Source: an alpha proteobacterium AAP38
GTDB taxonomy: Bacteria; Pseudomonadota; Alphaproteobacteria; Azospirillales; Azospirillaceae
Reading direction: 5' to 3'
Assembly: GCA_001296005.1 (NCBI GenBank)
Contig: LJHR01000009.1
Location: 1-64,000 of the forward strand
Length of the DNA: 64,000 nt
In this document: one piece after another, positions 23,877-32,052 of the stretch
Numbering within the stretch: position 1 is the first letter of the stretch
Layout: each line of letters starts with the position of its first letter
Program-made: the position numbers and the translations under genes
Notes under the pieces: generated by a model
The model's database searches: none
The model's input: the letters and a program-made list of their open reading frames with translations, nothing else
Told to the model about the DNA's origin: nothing

Positions 23877-23912
23877 TGACAGCGTTATCAAAGCCTATTG
23901 ACTGCGCTGTCA
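23877..23912. promoter_or_regulatory. Operator copies 3 and 4, 22 bp apart
   Basis: TGACAGCGTTATCA at 23877-23890 and TGACTGCGCTGTCA at 23899-23912 each differ from the consensus by one base. Their starts are 22 bp apart, two helical turns, placing both on one face of the DNA. They lie 168-203 bp upstream of the TonB-receptor start codon. Confidence 0.65.
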
Positions 23913-24079
23913 ATATTGTCCAAGGTGTGGTCCGGGCGATGAACCATACCAAGAAGGCTTGTCCGCCCGATGCCGAGGGGGAGGAAACTGACATGGGCCC
24001 GGTCGCGGCGCAGGTCATGGGTTCTCATTAAATAAAGCAAAATGCCTTATTTGGGCTAAATCCTTACGGGAGGTAAAAA

Positions 24080-27058
24080 ATGTCAGTCAAGTCTAAGCCC
24101 GGATTCTATCTGGGTTCTGTTGCTGCCATCGCGCTGGCGACCGCCATGCCGGCCCTGGCGCAGCAGGCGCCGGCCCCGTCGGCGCCTGCCGCCGAAGGCA
24201 CGCTGGAAGAGATCATCGTTACCGGTTTCCGCGCCTCGCTGGCCAATGCGCTGCAGACCAAGCGCAATTCCAACGAGATCATCGAGTCCATCACCGCCGA
24301 GGATATGGGCAAGTTCCCGGACCAGAACATCGCGGAAAGCCTGCAGCGCCTGTCGGGTGTGCAGATCGACCGTGACAATGGCCAGGGCACCAAGGTCCGC
24401 ATCCGTGGTCTGGACCAGAATGTCACGCTGCTGAACGACGAGATTTTCCTGACCGGTCTGGAAATCTTCACCCTGGGTGAAGGCCAGACCCGTAACAATG
24501 ACAGCCTTGAGGGTGTGCCGTCCGAATTGCTGGGTGGCGTGGATGTCTACAAGTCGCCGAATGCCCGCCTGCTGGAAGGCGGCCTGGGCGGTACGGTCAA
24601 CCTGAAGACCCGCAACCCGCTGGCGCTCGACCAGGGCTACACCATCGCCGGTAACGTGCGCGGGGCCAAGTCGTCGGGTGCCGATGGCGGCTGGAAGCCG
24701 CTGGGTGCGCTGGCGCTGGGTTACAACTGGGACGACAAGGCAGCCTTTATCGCCACCCTGTCCTATGACAAGCAGAACAGCCAGACGGACGTTCTGGGCG
24801 GTCAGAACCGCGGCAACTGGCGCTTTGCCGACCGTGGTGACAAGGCCACCGTCACCAAGAACTATTACGCGCCGGAATATCGCTATGCGACCGACCGCGA
24901 GCAGAGCCGCAAGCGTATTGGCGGTTCGCTGGCCGGTGCCGTGCAGCTGTCCGACAGCGTAGAAGTGTCGGGTGAGTGGTTCCATTCCGAACTGGACATC
25001 CTGACGTCCGAAGCGTCGGTGAAGTTCCCGTTCGCTATTGAAAGCCCCGGCCTGGACACCACCAAGCCGTACACGATTGACGAGAACGGCGTACTGATCA
25101 ACGGCACCCTGATCGCCAATTCAGCGGAAGCCATCTCCTATGTCCAGAATTCCAAGATCGACAGCGACAATTTCGGCCTGAAGCTGAAATATGATGGCGG
25201 CGGCAATTTCCGCGGCTCTCTGCGTGGTGCCTATGCCAAGGCCGATCTGTTCTCTGACAGCGCTAACAACGACGTCCGTTACACGCAGTACAGCGTGCCG
25301 ACGGCCGACCCGACCAGCCCGACCGGTTTCAGCCACAAGCCGGCCAATCCGGCGGCTCCGGCCAATTACCGTTTCAACTACAGCAATGGCAACGGCACGC
25401 TGCCGTCGATGACGCTGGCCACCACGCCGGACCTGTACACCAACCCGGCCTACGGCTATTTCAAGTCGCACTGGGTGTTCGGTGATCGTGCCGATCTGGA
25501 GAATTATTCGGTCCGCGCCGACGGCGAATATGATCCGGAATTCATTCCCGCCGGCAATGTCACCCTGACGGGCGGCTATCGCTATGCCTCGCGCGATGTC
25601 GACTATACGCGTGGCCGTTATCTGGCCAACCTGTCCGGCCGTGGCGAACTGGATGGCACCAAGTTCGGTCAGAAGTGGACGCCCTATGGCTACTTCATGG
25701 ATGGCGCCATCGGCTTCAAGTCGTGCGAACTGCCCGCCGGCACGCCGGGTATTCCCAACCGCTGTAACAACCGCTTCGGCAATTCCGCCCCGGTCCTGAC
25801 CCCGTTCCAGACCTTCACGGGTTCGTCGGGCCGCGTGGAGACGATCAACAACTTCTTCTCCTCCGGCGACATGGTCGGCGGCAAGATCCAGGTCCAGGAT
25901 CGCAGCCAGATGAAGAATGGGGCGGAATGGATCCAGTCGCTGTATCCGACCCTGCCGTTCGCCTTCTACGAGGAGCCGCTGGAAAGCTTCCGCGTGAAGG
26001 AGAGCACCCATTCCGGTTACCTGATGGCCGATATCGGCGATCCGGGCGAGGGCTATCACATCAATGTCGGCGCCCGCCTGATCCACACCAACCTCACCGT
26101 CTATCAGAACCGCGCCACCGATCCGGACCCGGTTTATCTGGGTACCGACAGCTGGAACGGCGTTCTGCGTGACAGCGAGACCATCGCCAATGAGCGGTCC
26201 TACACTGACATCCTGCCCAGCCTGAACATGGTCTTCGACCTGGATGAGGGCCAGAAGGTGCGCTTCGCCGCCTCGCGCGTCGTTGCCCGCCAGAACCTGT
26301 TCGATCTGGGCCGTGGTTTCCGCGTCGACTTCACCCGCAACCCGACCACCAACCTGTTCGAAGCCACCAACGGTTCCGCCGGCAACCCCGATCTGGACCC
26401 GTTCCGCGCCTCGCAGTTTGACCTGGGCTACGAATATTATTTCGGCAGCCAGGGTCTGGTGTCCGCCGTCGGCTTCTGGAAGGAAGTGGACAGCTTCATC
26501 GGCAGCGAAACCAAGCCCGAATTCGTCATGGATCAGGCCGGTGGGCGCAACACCCCCATCGCCCGCCCAGTCAATGGCGAGGGTGGCCGCATCAAGGGCT
26601 TTGAACTGGCTGCCCAGTATGCCTTTGATTTCGGCGCCGGTTTCAACGTGAACTATACGTTCTCCGACAGCAAGTCGCCGATCCTCAACGATTTCGACAA
26701 GGGTCTGCCCATCCCCGGCGTGGCCAAGCACGCCTTCAATGGTCAGGTCTATTACGAGTATGAGGGTCTGGAGGCGCGCGTCTCCTACACCTGGCGTAAC
26801 AAGTCGTTCGCGGGCAATTTCGGCTTCTCGGACGGTGCTACCACCCGTACGCTGGGTATCTGGAACCGTTCCTACGGCCAGCTGGATGCGCAGATCGGCT
26901 ATCAGGTCACCGAGCAGATCGGCCTGACCCTGGAAGCGGTCAACCTGACCAAGGAAGACCAGAGCCAGTACCTGCAGTTCGGTAACCTGCCCTTCACCTA
27001 CAGCTCCGGTTCGCAGCGCATCATGGCGGGCGTCCGGTTCAAGCTGGGAGCGGAGTGA
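24080..27058 (+). CDS. TonB-dependent receptor (Xanthomonas/Caulobacter carbohydrate type)
   Basis: The 992-residue outer-membrane receptor has a signal peptide cleaved near residue 27 (AMPALA-QQ), a TonB box-like EEIIVTGF at about 42-49, and a plug domain with ITAEDMGKFPDQNIAESLQR, LSGVQIDRDNGQG and KVRIRGLDQNVTLLN. These plug motifs mark the TIGR01782 group, which often imports plant or algal saccharides. The barrel ends with a C-terminal GVRFKLGAE-type strand. The ribosome site GGGAGG lies 7 bases before the ATG. It is divergent from the GH3 beta-glucosidase and under the same operator family, so beta-glucosides or glucan oligomers are the likely cargo. A halogenase gene follows, 113 bp away. 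Confidence 0.94.
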   Translation: MSVKSKPGFYLGSVAAIALATAMPALAQQAPAPSAPAAEGTLEEIIVTGFRASLANALQTKRNSNEIIESITAEDMGKFPDQNIAESLQRLSGVQIDRDNGQGTKVRIRGLDQNVTLLNDEIFLTGLEIFTLGEGQTRNNDSLEGVPSELLGGVDVYKSPNARLLEGGLGGTVNLKTRNPLALDQGYTIAGNVRGAKSSGADGGWKPLGALALGYNWDDKAAFIATLSYDKQNSQTDVLGGQNRGNWRFADRGDKATVTKNYYAPEYRYATDREQSRKRIGGSLAGAVQLSDSVEVSGEWFHSELDILTSEASVKFPFAIESPGLDTTKPYTIDENGVLINGTLIANSAEAISYVQNSKIDSDNFGLKLKYDGGGNFRGSLRGAYAKADLFSDSANNDVRYTQYSVPTADPTSPTGFSHKPANPAAPANYRFNYSNGNGTLPSMTLATTPDLYTNPAYGYFKSHWVFGDRADLENYSVRADGEYDPEFIPAGNVTLTGGYRYASRDVDYTRGRYLANLSGRGELDGTKFGQKWTPYGYFMDGAIGFKSCELPAGTPGIPNRCNNRFGNSAPVLTPFQTFTGSSGRVETINNFFSSGDMVGGKIQVQDRSQMKNGAEWIQSLYPTLPFAFYEEPLESFRVKESTHSGYLMADIGDPGEGYHINVGARLIHTNLTVYQNRATDPDPVYLGTDSWNGVLRDSETIANERSYTDILPSLNMVFDLDEGQKVRFAASRVVARQNLFDLGRGFRVDFTRNPTTNLFEATNGSAGNPDLDPFRASQFDLGYEYYFGSQGLVSAVGFWKEVDSFIGSETKPEFVMDQAGGRNTPIARPVNGEGGRIKGFELAAQYAFDFGAGFNVNYTFSDSKSPILNDFDKGLPIPGVAKHAFNGQVYYEYEGLEARVSYTWRNKSFAGNFGFSDGATTRTLGIWNRSYGQLDAQIGYQVTEQIGLTLEAVNLTKEDQSQYLQFGNLPFTYSSGSQRIMAGVRFKLGAE

Positions 27059-27078
27059 GGTAGAGTAGAGTGATTATT

Positions 27079-27107
27079 GCCCCTCGCCCATCAGACGGGC
27101 GAGGGGC
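27079..27107 (+). terminator. Hairpin between the TonB receptor and the halogenase gene
   Basis: GCCCCTCGCCC at 27079-27089 and GGGCGAGGGGC at 27097-27107 form a perfect 11-bp stem with a 7-base loop, followed only by GTTTGG. The weak U-tract suggests partial termination or mRNA 3'-end protection, giving more receptor than halogenase. Confidence 0.6.
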
Positions 27108-27171
27108 GTTTGGAAATTTATCAAAGAACAAGGCGCCGATAACAGGTGCCATCTGGGGAAGGAAACCGGGC

Positions 27172-28671
27172 ATGGCGGGCAATCTTCCGGGCAGCATCCT
27201 GATTGTCGGGGGTGGTACGGCCGGGTGGATGGCCGCCGCCGCACTGGCCCGTGCCGTCGGGCGCCATACGCGCATCCAACTGGTGGAAAGCAGTGCCATC
27301 GGCACCGTGGGCGTGGGGGAGGCGACGATCCCCGCCATCCGGGGCTTCAACCATATGCTGGGCCTGGATGAGGCGGATTTCCTGCGCCATACCCAGGGCA
27401 CCTATAAGCTGGGCATTGAATTCCGCGACTGGACCCGGCTGAACCACTCCTATTTCCACCCGTTCGGGGTGCATGGCGCCAGCCTGGATGCCAATTACAC
27501 CCACCAATACTGGCTGCGCCTGAACGCCATGGGCGAGGGCGGGCGGCTGGAGGATTATTCGCTCTGCACCATCATGGCGGAGCAGGGGCGCTATATGGCG
27601 CCAGTCACCGACCCGCGCAACATCATGTCGGTGGTCGGTTCCGCCTATCATTTCGATGCCAGCCTCTATGCCGACTATCTGCGCCGCTATGCCGAACGCC
27701 TGGGCGTTATTCGCCTGGACCGTAAGGTGGTGGATGTGGCCCTGCGCGGGGAAGACGGGTTTGTCGAGGCCGTGATCTGTGATGGTGGGGAGCGGCTGGC
27801 GGCGGATTTCTTCATCGACTGCACTGGCTTTACCGGCCTGCTGATCGAAAAAGCCCTGAAGGCCGGGTATGAGGATTGGACGCACTGGCTGCCGTGCGAT
27901 CGGGCCTGGGCCGTGCCGTCATCGGGCGATGGCCGTATCACGCCCTTCACCCGCTCCACCGCGCGGGAGGCCGGGTGGCAATGGCGCATCCCCCTGCGCC
28001 ACCGGGTCGGCAATGGCCATGTCTTCAGCAGCGCCCATGTCAGCGAGGAACGGGCGCGCGAGGTGCTGCTGGCCAATATTGACGGGCAGGCGCTGGCCGA
28101 ACCGAAGTTGCTGCGCTTCGTCACGGGGCGGCGCAAACAGGCCTGGGTCAAGAACTGCCTGTCGCTGGGTCTGGCGTCAGGCTTCCTGGAGCCGCTGGAA
28201 AGCACGTCGATCCACCTGATCCAGACGGGCATCACCAAACTGCTGGATTTCTTCCCCGGTCGTCAGATCGACGGGGCGGAGGTGCGTGAATATAACGCCC
28301 TGGCGCAGGGTGAGTTCGAGGCGGTGCGCGACTTCCTGATCCTGCACTATCACGTGACGGAACGGTCGGACAGCGCGTTCTGGAACCATTGCCGGACCAT
28401 GGACATCCCCGACAGCCTGAAAAGCCGGATCGAGCTGTTCCGCCGGCGCGGGCGGGTATCGACGCGGACCCGCGCCCTGTTCACCGACACCAGCTGGATC
28501 GCGGTGATGATCGGGCAGGGGATCATGCCCGAAACCTATGACCCGCTGGTCGATCTGCACCCGTTGCCGGCGGTGCGCGACCGGATGGCGACCATGCGGG
28601 CACGTATCCGGCAGGCAGCAGACAGCATGCCGACGCATGAGGCGTTTTTGGGCAAGCAGGCGGCGGCGTAG
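27172..28671 (+). CDS. Flavin-dependent tryptophan halogenase family protein
   Basis: This 499-residue protein resembles PrnA/RebH-type flavin halogenases. It has the dinucleotide-binding GGGTAG at residues 13-18, VGVGEATIP, and Lys79 in TYKLGIEF at the position of the hypohalite-binding lysine of known enzymes. WQWRIP at 269-274 is the halogenase WxWxIP motif, and FLEPLESTSIHLIQ carries the glutamate region. All key residues are thus present. Many TonB-receptor loci of Xanthomonas/Caulobacter-type bacteria carry such genes without a known natural product. The start at 27172 follows a GGGGAAGGA ribosome site; an in-frame start at 27070 is unlikely. No flavin reductase gene is adjacent. Confidence 0.92.
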   Translation: MAGNLPGSILIVGGGTAGWMAAAALARAVGRHTRIQLVESSAIGTVGVGEATIPAIRGFNHMLGLDEADFLRHTQGTYKLGIEFRDWTRLNHSYFHPFGVHGASLDANYTHQYWLRLNAMGEGGRLEDYSLCTIMAEQGRYMAPVTDPRNIMSVVGSAYHFDASLYADYLRRYAERLGVIRLDRKVVDVALRGEDGFVEAVICDGGERLAADFFIDCTGFTGLLIEKALKAGYEDWTHWLPCDRAWAVPSSGDGRITPFTRSTAREAGWQWRIPLRHRVGNGHVFSSAHVSEERAREVLLANIDGQALAEPKLLRFVTGRRKQAWVKNCLSLGLASGFLEPLESTSIHLIQTGITKLLDFFPGRQIDGAEVREYNALAQGEFEAVRDFLILHYHVTERSDSAFWNHCRTMDIPDSLKSRIELFRRRGRVSTRTRALFTDTSWIAVMIGQGIMPETYDPLVDLHPLPAVRDRMATMRARIRQAADSMPTHEAFLGKQAAA

Positions 28672-28677
28672 GGGCTG

Positions 28678-28759
28678 TGTCGCATGCGGGCTTCGCCCTT
28701 ATGCGACCTACGAAGTCGGCGATTTACCGCAGGTCGCATAAGCGCAAGCGCATGCGACA
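28678..28759. repeat. Convergent-junction palindromic repeat, copy A
   Basis: This is an 82-bp inverted repeat. TGTCGCATGCGGGCTTCGCC at the left and a mirrored GCGCATGCGACA at the right enclose TTATGCGACCTACGAA and AGGTCGCATAAGCG. It fills the gap between the halogenase and corA stop codons. Related copies are at 49550-49622, 57882-57962 and, as a half, 62278-62303. Confidence 0.85.
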
Positions 28760-28766
28760 GGTGTCA

Positions 28767-29741
28767 TTACAGCCAGCCCCGCCGCTTGAAATACAAGAAC
28801 GGCACGATGACCGAGATGATCATCAGGGCGATGGCCAGTGGATAGCCAAAGGGCCAGTCCAGTTCCGGCATGAAATGGAAGTTCATGCCATAGATGCTGG
28901 CCACCAGGGTCGGCGGCAGGAACACCACCGCCGCGACCGAGAAAATCTTCACGATATTATTCTGCTCAATCCCCACCACGCCCAGCAGCGCATCCAGCTG
29001 AAACGCGATGTTGGAGGACAGGAAGGCGGTGTAATCGGCCAGCGACTGCGCATCCTGGCTCAGCGTCTTCAGGCGCGCCCGCAGGGTCTTTTCATTGGCC
29101 AGTTCGCGCACCGTGCCCGTGAAGGCGATGATGCGGGTCAGGGTAACCAGGCTTTCCCGCGCCTTGGCCGTCAGATCATGGGCGCGCGCGATCCGCTTTA
29201 GCAGCAGATGCTGCTGATCGGAATTCAGATGACCCGTATGCCCCTCGATCAGCAGTTCGCGGGCCACCGCCGTCACGTCGCGGCCCGCCCCTTCCAACAC
29301 GTCGGCGATGCGGTCCAGGATGGCATCCAGCAATGCCAGGAAGCTGGAGATACCATTGTCCAGCCGCACACCCTGCTTCGTCACCTGATTGTGGAAGCCG
29401 TAGAAGGGCTTGGGATCATCAAAGCGCAGGGTGATCAGGGTATCGCCCGTCAGGACGAAGGTGATGTCCATCGTTTCCGGCACGGGCGCATCGGCGCGGC
29501 ACAGGACCGTGGCCGTCATGAAGGCGCCGCCCGCCTCGCGATAGACGCGGCTCGACAGCTCGATCTCCCGCATCTCTTCGCGGGTCGGAAGCTCGATCCC
29601 GAAGGTCTGTTCCACCAGTTGCCGGTCGGCGGTGCTGGGTGCATTCAGGTCGATCCAGCAGGCCTGTCGCAAAGCCTCCACCGACGGCACGCCGTCCAGC
29701 GGTTCGTTTCGACCCTCGATCATGCGGTAGGCGCGTATCAT
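28767..29741 (-). CDS. corA: CorA-family magnesium/cobalt transporter
   Basis: CorA is a pentameric inner-membrane divalent cation channel. The 324-residue protein has a large cytoplasmic N-terminal domain and two C-terminal membrane spans. The invariant YGMNF signature ends the first span, and the short loop before the second is MPELDWPFGYP. The tail is basic (FKRRGWL), as in the family. I chose the start at 29741 (MIRAYRMIEG), which has GGGGGAGAAGG upstream, over the upstream ATG at 29762. Confidence 0.93.
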   Translation of the reverse strand: MIRAYRMIEGRNEPLDGVPSVEALRQACWIDLNAPSTADRQLVEQTFGIELPTREEMREIELSSRVYREAGGAFMTATVLCRADAPVPETMDITFVLTGDTLITLRFDDPKPFYGFHNQVTKQGVRLDNGISSFLALLDAILDRIADVLEGAGRDVTAVARELLIEGHTGHLNSDQQHLLLKRIARAHDLTAKARESLVTLTRIIAFTGTVRELANEKTLRARLKTLSQDAQSLADYTAFLSSNIAFQLDALLGVVGIEQNNIVKIFSVAAVVFLPPTLVASIYGMNFHFMPELDWPFGYPLAIALMIISVIVPFLYFKRRGWL

Positions 29742-29882
29742 CGGCCTTCTCCCCCGCGTCATGTGCTTGCTGACACCTCGCCTTTACCCGTTCCGGCGCC
29801 GCGGGGAAAGCGATGTTTCGCCGCAGGGCAGCAGAAACCGGGGCTGGCGTGTCGGCGCGGTTCCGGGTACATGCTTTCCCTC

Positions 29883-30446
29883 ATGAATCCGCTGCTGAAA
29901 CTCGCCCTCGAAGCGGGGCCGCTGGCCCTGTTCTTCGTCATCAACACCCGTTACGGCCTGATGGTCGGTACGGGCGTGTTCATGGTTGCCACCGTGGTGG
30001 CGCTGACCGTCAACTGGCTGCTGGAACGCCGCCTGCCGGTGATGCCGCTGGTGGGCTGTTTCTTCGTGCTGGTGTTTGGCGGCCTAACGCTGTGGCTGAA
30101 TGATGAGCTGTTCATCAAGATCAAGCCGACGGTCGTCAATCTGCTGCTGTCCGCCAGCCTGTTCGTTGGCATGGCCATGAAGCGTAACCTGTTGAAGGTT
30201 GTGCTGGGCGCGGCCCTGGACCTGACGGACGAAGGCTGGCGCATCCTGACGGTGCGTTGGGCCTGGTTTTTCTTGGTTCTGGCCGTGCTGAACGAGATTG
30301 TCTGGCGCAATTTCGGCACGGAAATGTGGGTGAATTTCAAGGTCTTCGGCATCATGCCGCTATCGCTCGTCTTCTCCATGGCGCAGATTCCGGTGATCAT
30401 GAAGCATCAGCGCGCCGAGGATGGCGGGGACGCGGCGGCATCGTGA
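29883..30446 (+). CDS. yciB: Inner-membrane protein YciB (intracellular septation protein A family)
   Basis: This 187-residue integral membrane protein has about five spans. Family features include the opening LKLALEAGPLALFFVINTRYG, LWLNDELFIKIKPTVVN, and FGTEMWVNFKVFGIMPLSLV. YciB links cell-envelope synthesis and division in enterobacteria; its exact activity is unsettled. The start could be ATG 29871 instead of 29883. Its stop overlaps the GTG of the next gene, a sign of coupled translation. Confidence 0.92.
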   Translation: MNPLLKLALEAGPLALFFVINTRYGLMVGTGVFMVATVVALTVNWLLERRLPVMPLVGCFFVLVFGGLTLWLNDELFIKIKPTVVNLLLSASLFVGMAMKRNLLKVVLGAALDLTDEGWRILTVRWAWFFLVLAVLNEIVWRNFGTEMWVNFKVFGIMPLSLVFSMAQIPVIMKHQRAEDGGDAAAS

Positions 30447-30898
30447 CGGATAACCGCACCTGGTTCGATGATCTGGCCGTGGGCGAGGTCCAGCGCTCAC
30501 GCACCCTGACCGTGGACCGCGCGGCGATGCTGGATTACGCCCGCCGCTACGATCCCTGGGATTTTCATGTGGATGAGGAGGCGGCGGCGCAGACGCATTT
30601 CGGCGGCCTGATCGCTAGCGGCGGCTATACGATCTCGCTCTCCTATATCCTGGGTCATGAAGCCATGGCCAAGGATGGCAAGCCCTGGGCCTTCCTGGGC
30701 GGGTTCGACTGGATGCTGAAATTTCAGAAGCCGGTCAGGGCGGGGGATACGCTGTTCCTGACCGACACGATCCTGGAACTGACCCCTTCGCGCAAGGGCG
30801 GGCGGGGCATCGTGAAATTCCGCCGGGAGATGTGGAACCAGGCGGGAGAGGTCGTGCTGTCGATTGATATTGTGGGGCTGGTGGCGGCTCGTACCTGA
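30443..30898 (+). CDS. MaoC-like hot-dog dehydratase
   Basis: This 151-residue protein belongs to the MaoC/R-hydratase group. RTWFDDLAVGEVQRSRTLTV is the usual opening. YARRYDPWDFHVDEEAA holds the Asp-x4-His hydratase pattern. FGGLIASGGYTI, HRD-like elements and the closing strand follow. The group hydrates enoyl-CoA or acts on related thioesters; the substrate is unknown. It starts with a GTG that overlaps the yciB stop (GTGA), so the two genes are translationally coupled. Confidence 0.88.
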   Translation: MTDNRTWFDDLAVGEVQRSRTLTVDRAAMLDYARRYDPWDFHVDEEAAAQTHFGGLIASGGYTISLSYILGHEAMAKDGKPWAFLGGFDWMLKFQKPVRAGDTLFLTDTILELTPSRKGGRGIVKFRREMWNQAGEVVLSIDIVGLVAART

Positions 30899-30979
30899 CG
30901 CCCTATACGCCCGCATAGGCTGCGTTTTGTCGGGCCGCTTGTTAACCTTGATGCAACGCAGCAATCAAGGAAACAGACC

Positions 30980-31480
30980 ATGGACCGCGCCCGCGCCGCC
31001 CTGACCGCCTTTCGTGCCAATCCAGACACGCTGGACGATCTTTATCGCGCCATCTGTCAGGATATTGTGGAGCATGTCGGGTCCAGCCGCGCCTCCATCT
31101 GGCTATTCAATGGCGTGAAGGATGCCATCACCAGCCAGTGCCTGTTCGACAGCCGTGACGGCACTTTCAGCAGCGGCGTCACCCTGTCGGAAGACGATTT
31201 CCCGCAATATTTCGATGCCATCAAGCGCGACCTGAAGATCGTGGCACCGGATGCCGAACATCATCCCGCCACCTCCTGCTTTGACGAGATCTACTTCACG
31301 CCGCTGGATATCCGCTCGCTACTGGATTTCGTGATCCTGGAAGGCAGCAGCCCTATCGCGGTTCTGTGCTGTGAGCATTGCGGCGTGATCAAGGATTGGA
31401 CCGAGGCGGATGTGAAGTATCTGCACCAGATGTCGGCTGTGCTGGGCATGACGTTCAAGGTGCGGGCCAAGGCGGGGTAA
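30980..31480 (+). CDS. GAF-domain protein
   Basis: The 166-residue protein consists of little more than one GAF sensor domain (about residues 20-160). It shows ASIWLFNG, a central acidic loop, DFVILEGSSPIAVLCCEHCG and a closing ADVKYLHQMSAVLGM helix. It carries no output domain, so it may act through a partner or bind a small ligand such as a cyclic nucleotide. The paired cysteines CCEHC in the core strand are notable. The gene is monocistronic in appearance. Confidence 0.8.
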   Translation: MDRARAALTAFRANPDTLDDLYRAICQDIVEHVGSSRASIWLFNGVKDAITSQCLFDSRDGTFSSGVTLSEDDFPQYFDAIKRDLKIVAPDAEHHPATSCFDEIYFTPLDIRSLLDFVILEGSSPIAVLCCEHCGVIKDWTEADVKYLHQMSAVLGMTFKVRAKAG

Positions 31481-31593
31481 CTGGCACCATCCAGTTACAA
31501 TAACGCGGCGCCGCATGCTTTCCATTTCGCAATGAATTCAGTTGGTAACGCCGGGGTAACGCTGCTTGCGCCCGTCCCGGCGGCCCTCCCATG

Positions 31594-31627
31594 ATCCCCC
31601 CGGTTTCGATCCAACGGGGGGATTTTT
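31594..31627 (+). terminator. Hairpin plus T-run directly before a start codon
   Basis: ATCCCCCCG at 31594-31602 pairs with CGGGGGGAT at 31615-31623, followed by a run ending in T at 31627, and the lipoprotein ATG is at 31629. The structure has the form of an intrinsic terminator yet occupies the place of a ribosome site. It could be an attenuator or a translation-blocking fold. Confidence 0.55.
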
Positions 31628-31628
31628 C

Positions 31629-31973
31629 ATGTCGCGTCTGGTCCGTGTATCCGCGCTCGCCTTTCTCGCCCTTTCCGCCGGCGGGCTGCTGGGCGCCTGT
31701 TCCATCAATGTCAATGACGGGGAGTATGAGAATGGCAAGTACCATGCCCCCCGCACCGCCACCGATATCTGCCGGCGCGAGGTGGACCGGTCGTTCGGGG
31801 ACCGTTACCGCATTGCCTTTGACCTGCCGGAACTGTCGACCAACGGCAATGTCCAGACGGTGCAGCAGCCCTTTACCATGGCCAGCCGCAAGGACGCGTT
31901 CGAGGCCCCGCAGCGCCGGACCCTGCGCTGCACCATCACGGATGGGGTACTGACGCAGGCCCTGCCGAACTGA
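31629..31973 (+). CDS. Small hypothetical lipoprotein
   Basis: The 114-residue protein has a lipoprotein signal peptide (hydrophobic VSALAFLALSAGGLLGAC, lipobox LGAC with Cys at about residue 25), so it is predicted to be anchored in the envelope. The mature part is polar and has two more cysteines (TDICRREVD and RTLRCTITDG), which could form a disulfide. I do not recognise a family. Its start codon follows a terminator-like hairpin with no Shine-Dalgarno sequence, which is unusual. Confidence 0.65.
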   Translation: MSRLVRVSALAFLALSAGGLLGACSINVNDGEYENGKYHAPRTATDICRREVDRSFGDRYRIAFDLPELSTNGNVQTVQQPFTMASRKDAFEAPQRRTLRCTITDGVLTQALPN

Positions 31974-31995
31974 ACGGCATTGATGCCGGTCATGA

Positions 31996-32029
31996 AAAAG
32001 GCCGCCGGGAGTGATCCCGGCGGCCTTTT
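31996..32029. terminator. Bidirectional terminator between the lipoprotein and sdhB genes
   Basis: AAAAGGCCGCCGGGA at 31996-32010 and TCCCGGCGGCCTTTT at 32015-32029 form a perfect 15-bp stem with a GTGA loop. The A/T ends give a U-tract in both directions. Confidence 0.88.
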
Positions 32030-32052
32030 CATTTCCAACCATCCGTGACGCG

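Larger units (their letters stand above)
23414..24079. other. 666-bp divergent promoter region of the GH3 and TonB-receptor genes
   Basis: This is the most AT-rich stretch of its neighbourhood. No convincing gene is present: short open frames here lack ribosome sites and cross the operators. It holds four copies of the palindrome TGACAnCGnTGTCA, listed separately, and the ribosome site GGGAGG just before the receptor ATG. Confidence 0.7.

Noticed and set aside
23651-24031. 126-codon open frame upstream of the TonB receptor
   Set aside because: It has no ribosome site, crosses two operator palindromes and shows no motif; the interval is better explained as promoter DNA.
25121-26731. 536-codon minus-strand frame inside the TonB receptor
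   Set aside because: It lies fully antisense to a receptor with plug and barrel motifs; the translation has no recognisable domain.
29208-29870. Extended N terminus of yciB running through corA
   Set aside because: The upstream in-frame region is antisense to corA; YciB homologues begin near the ATGs at 29871/29883.
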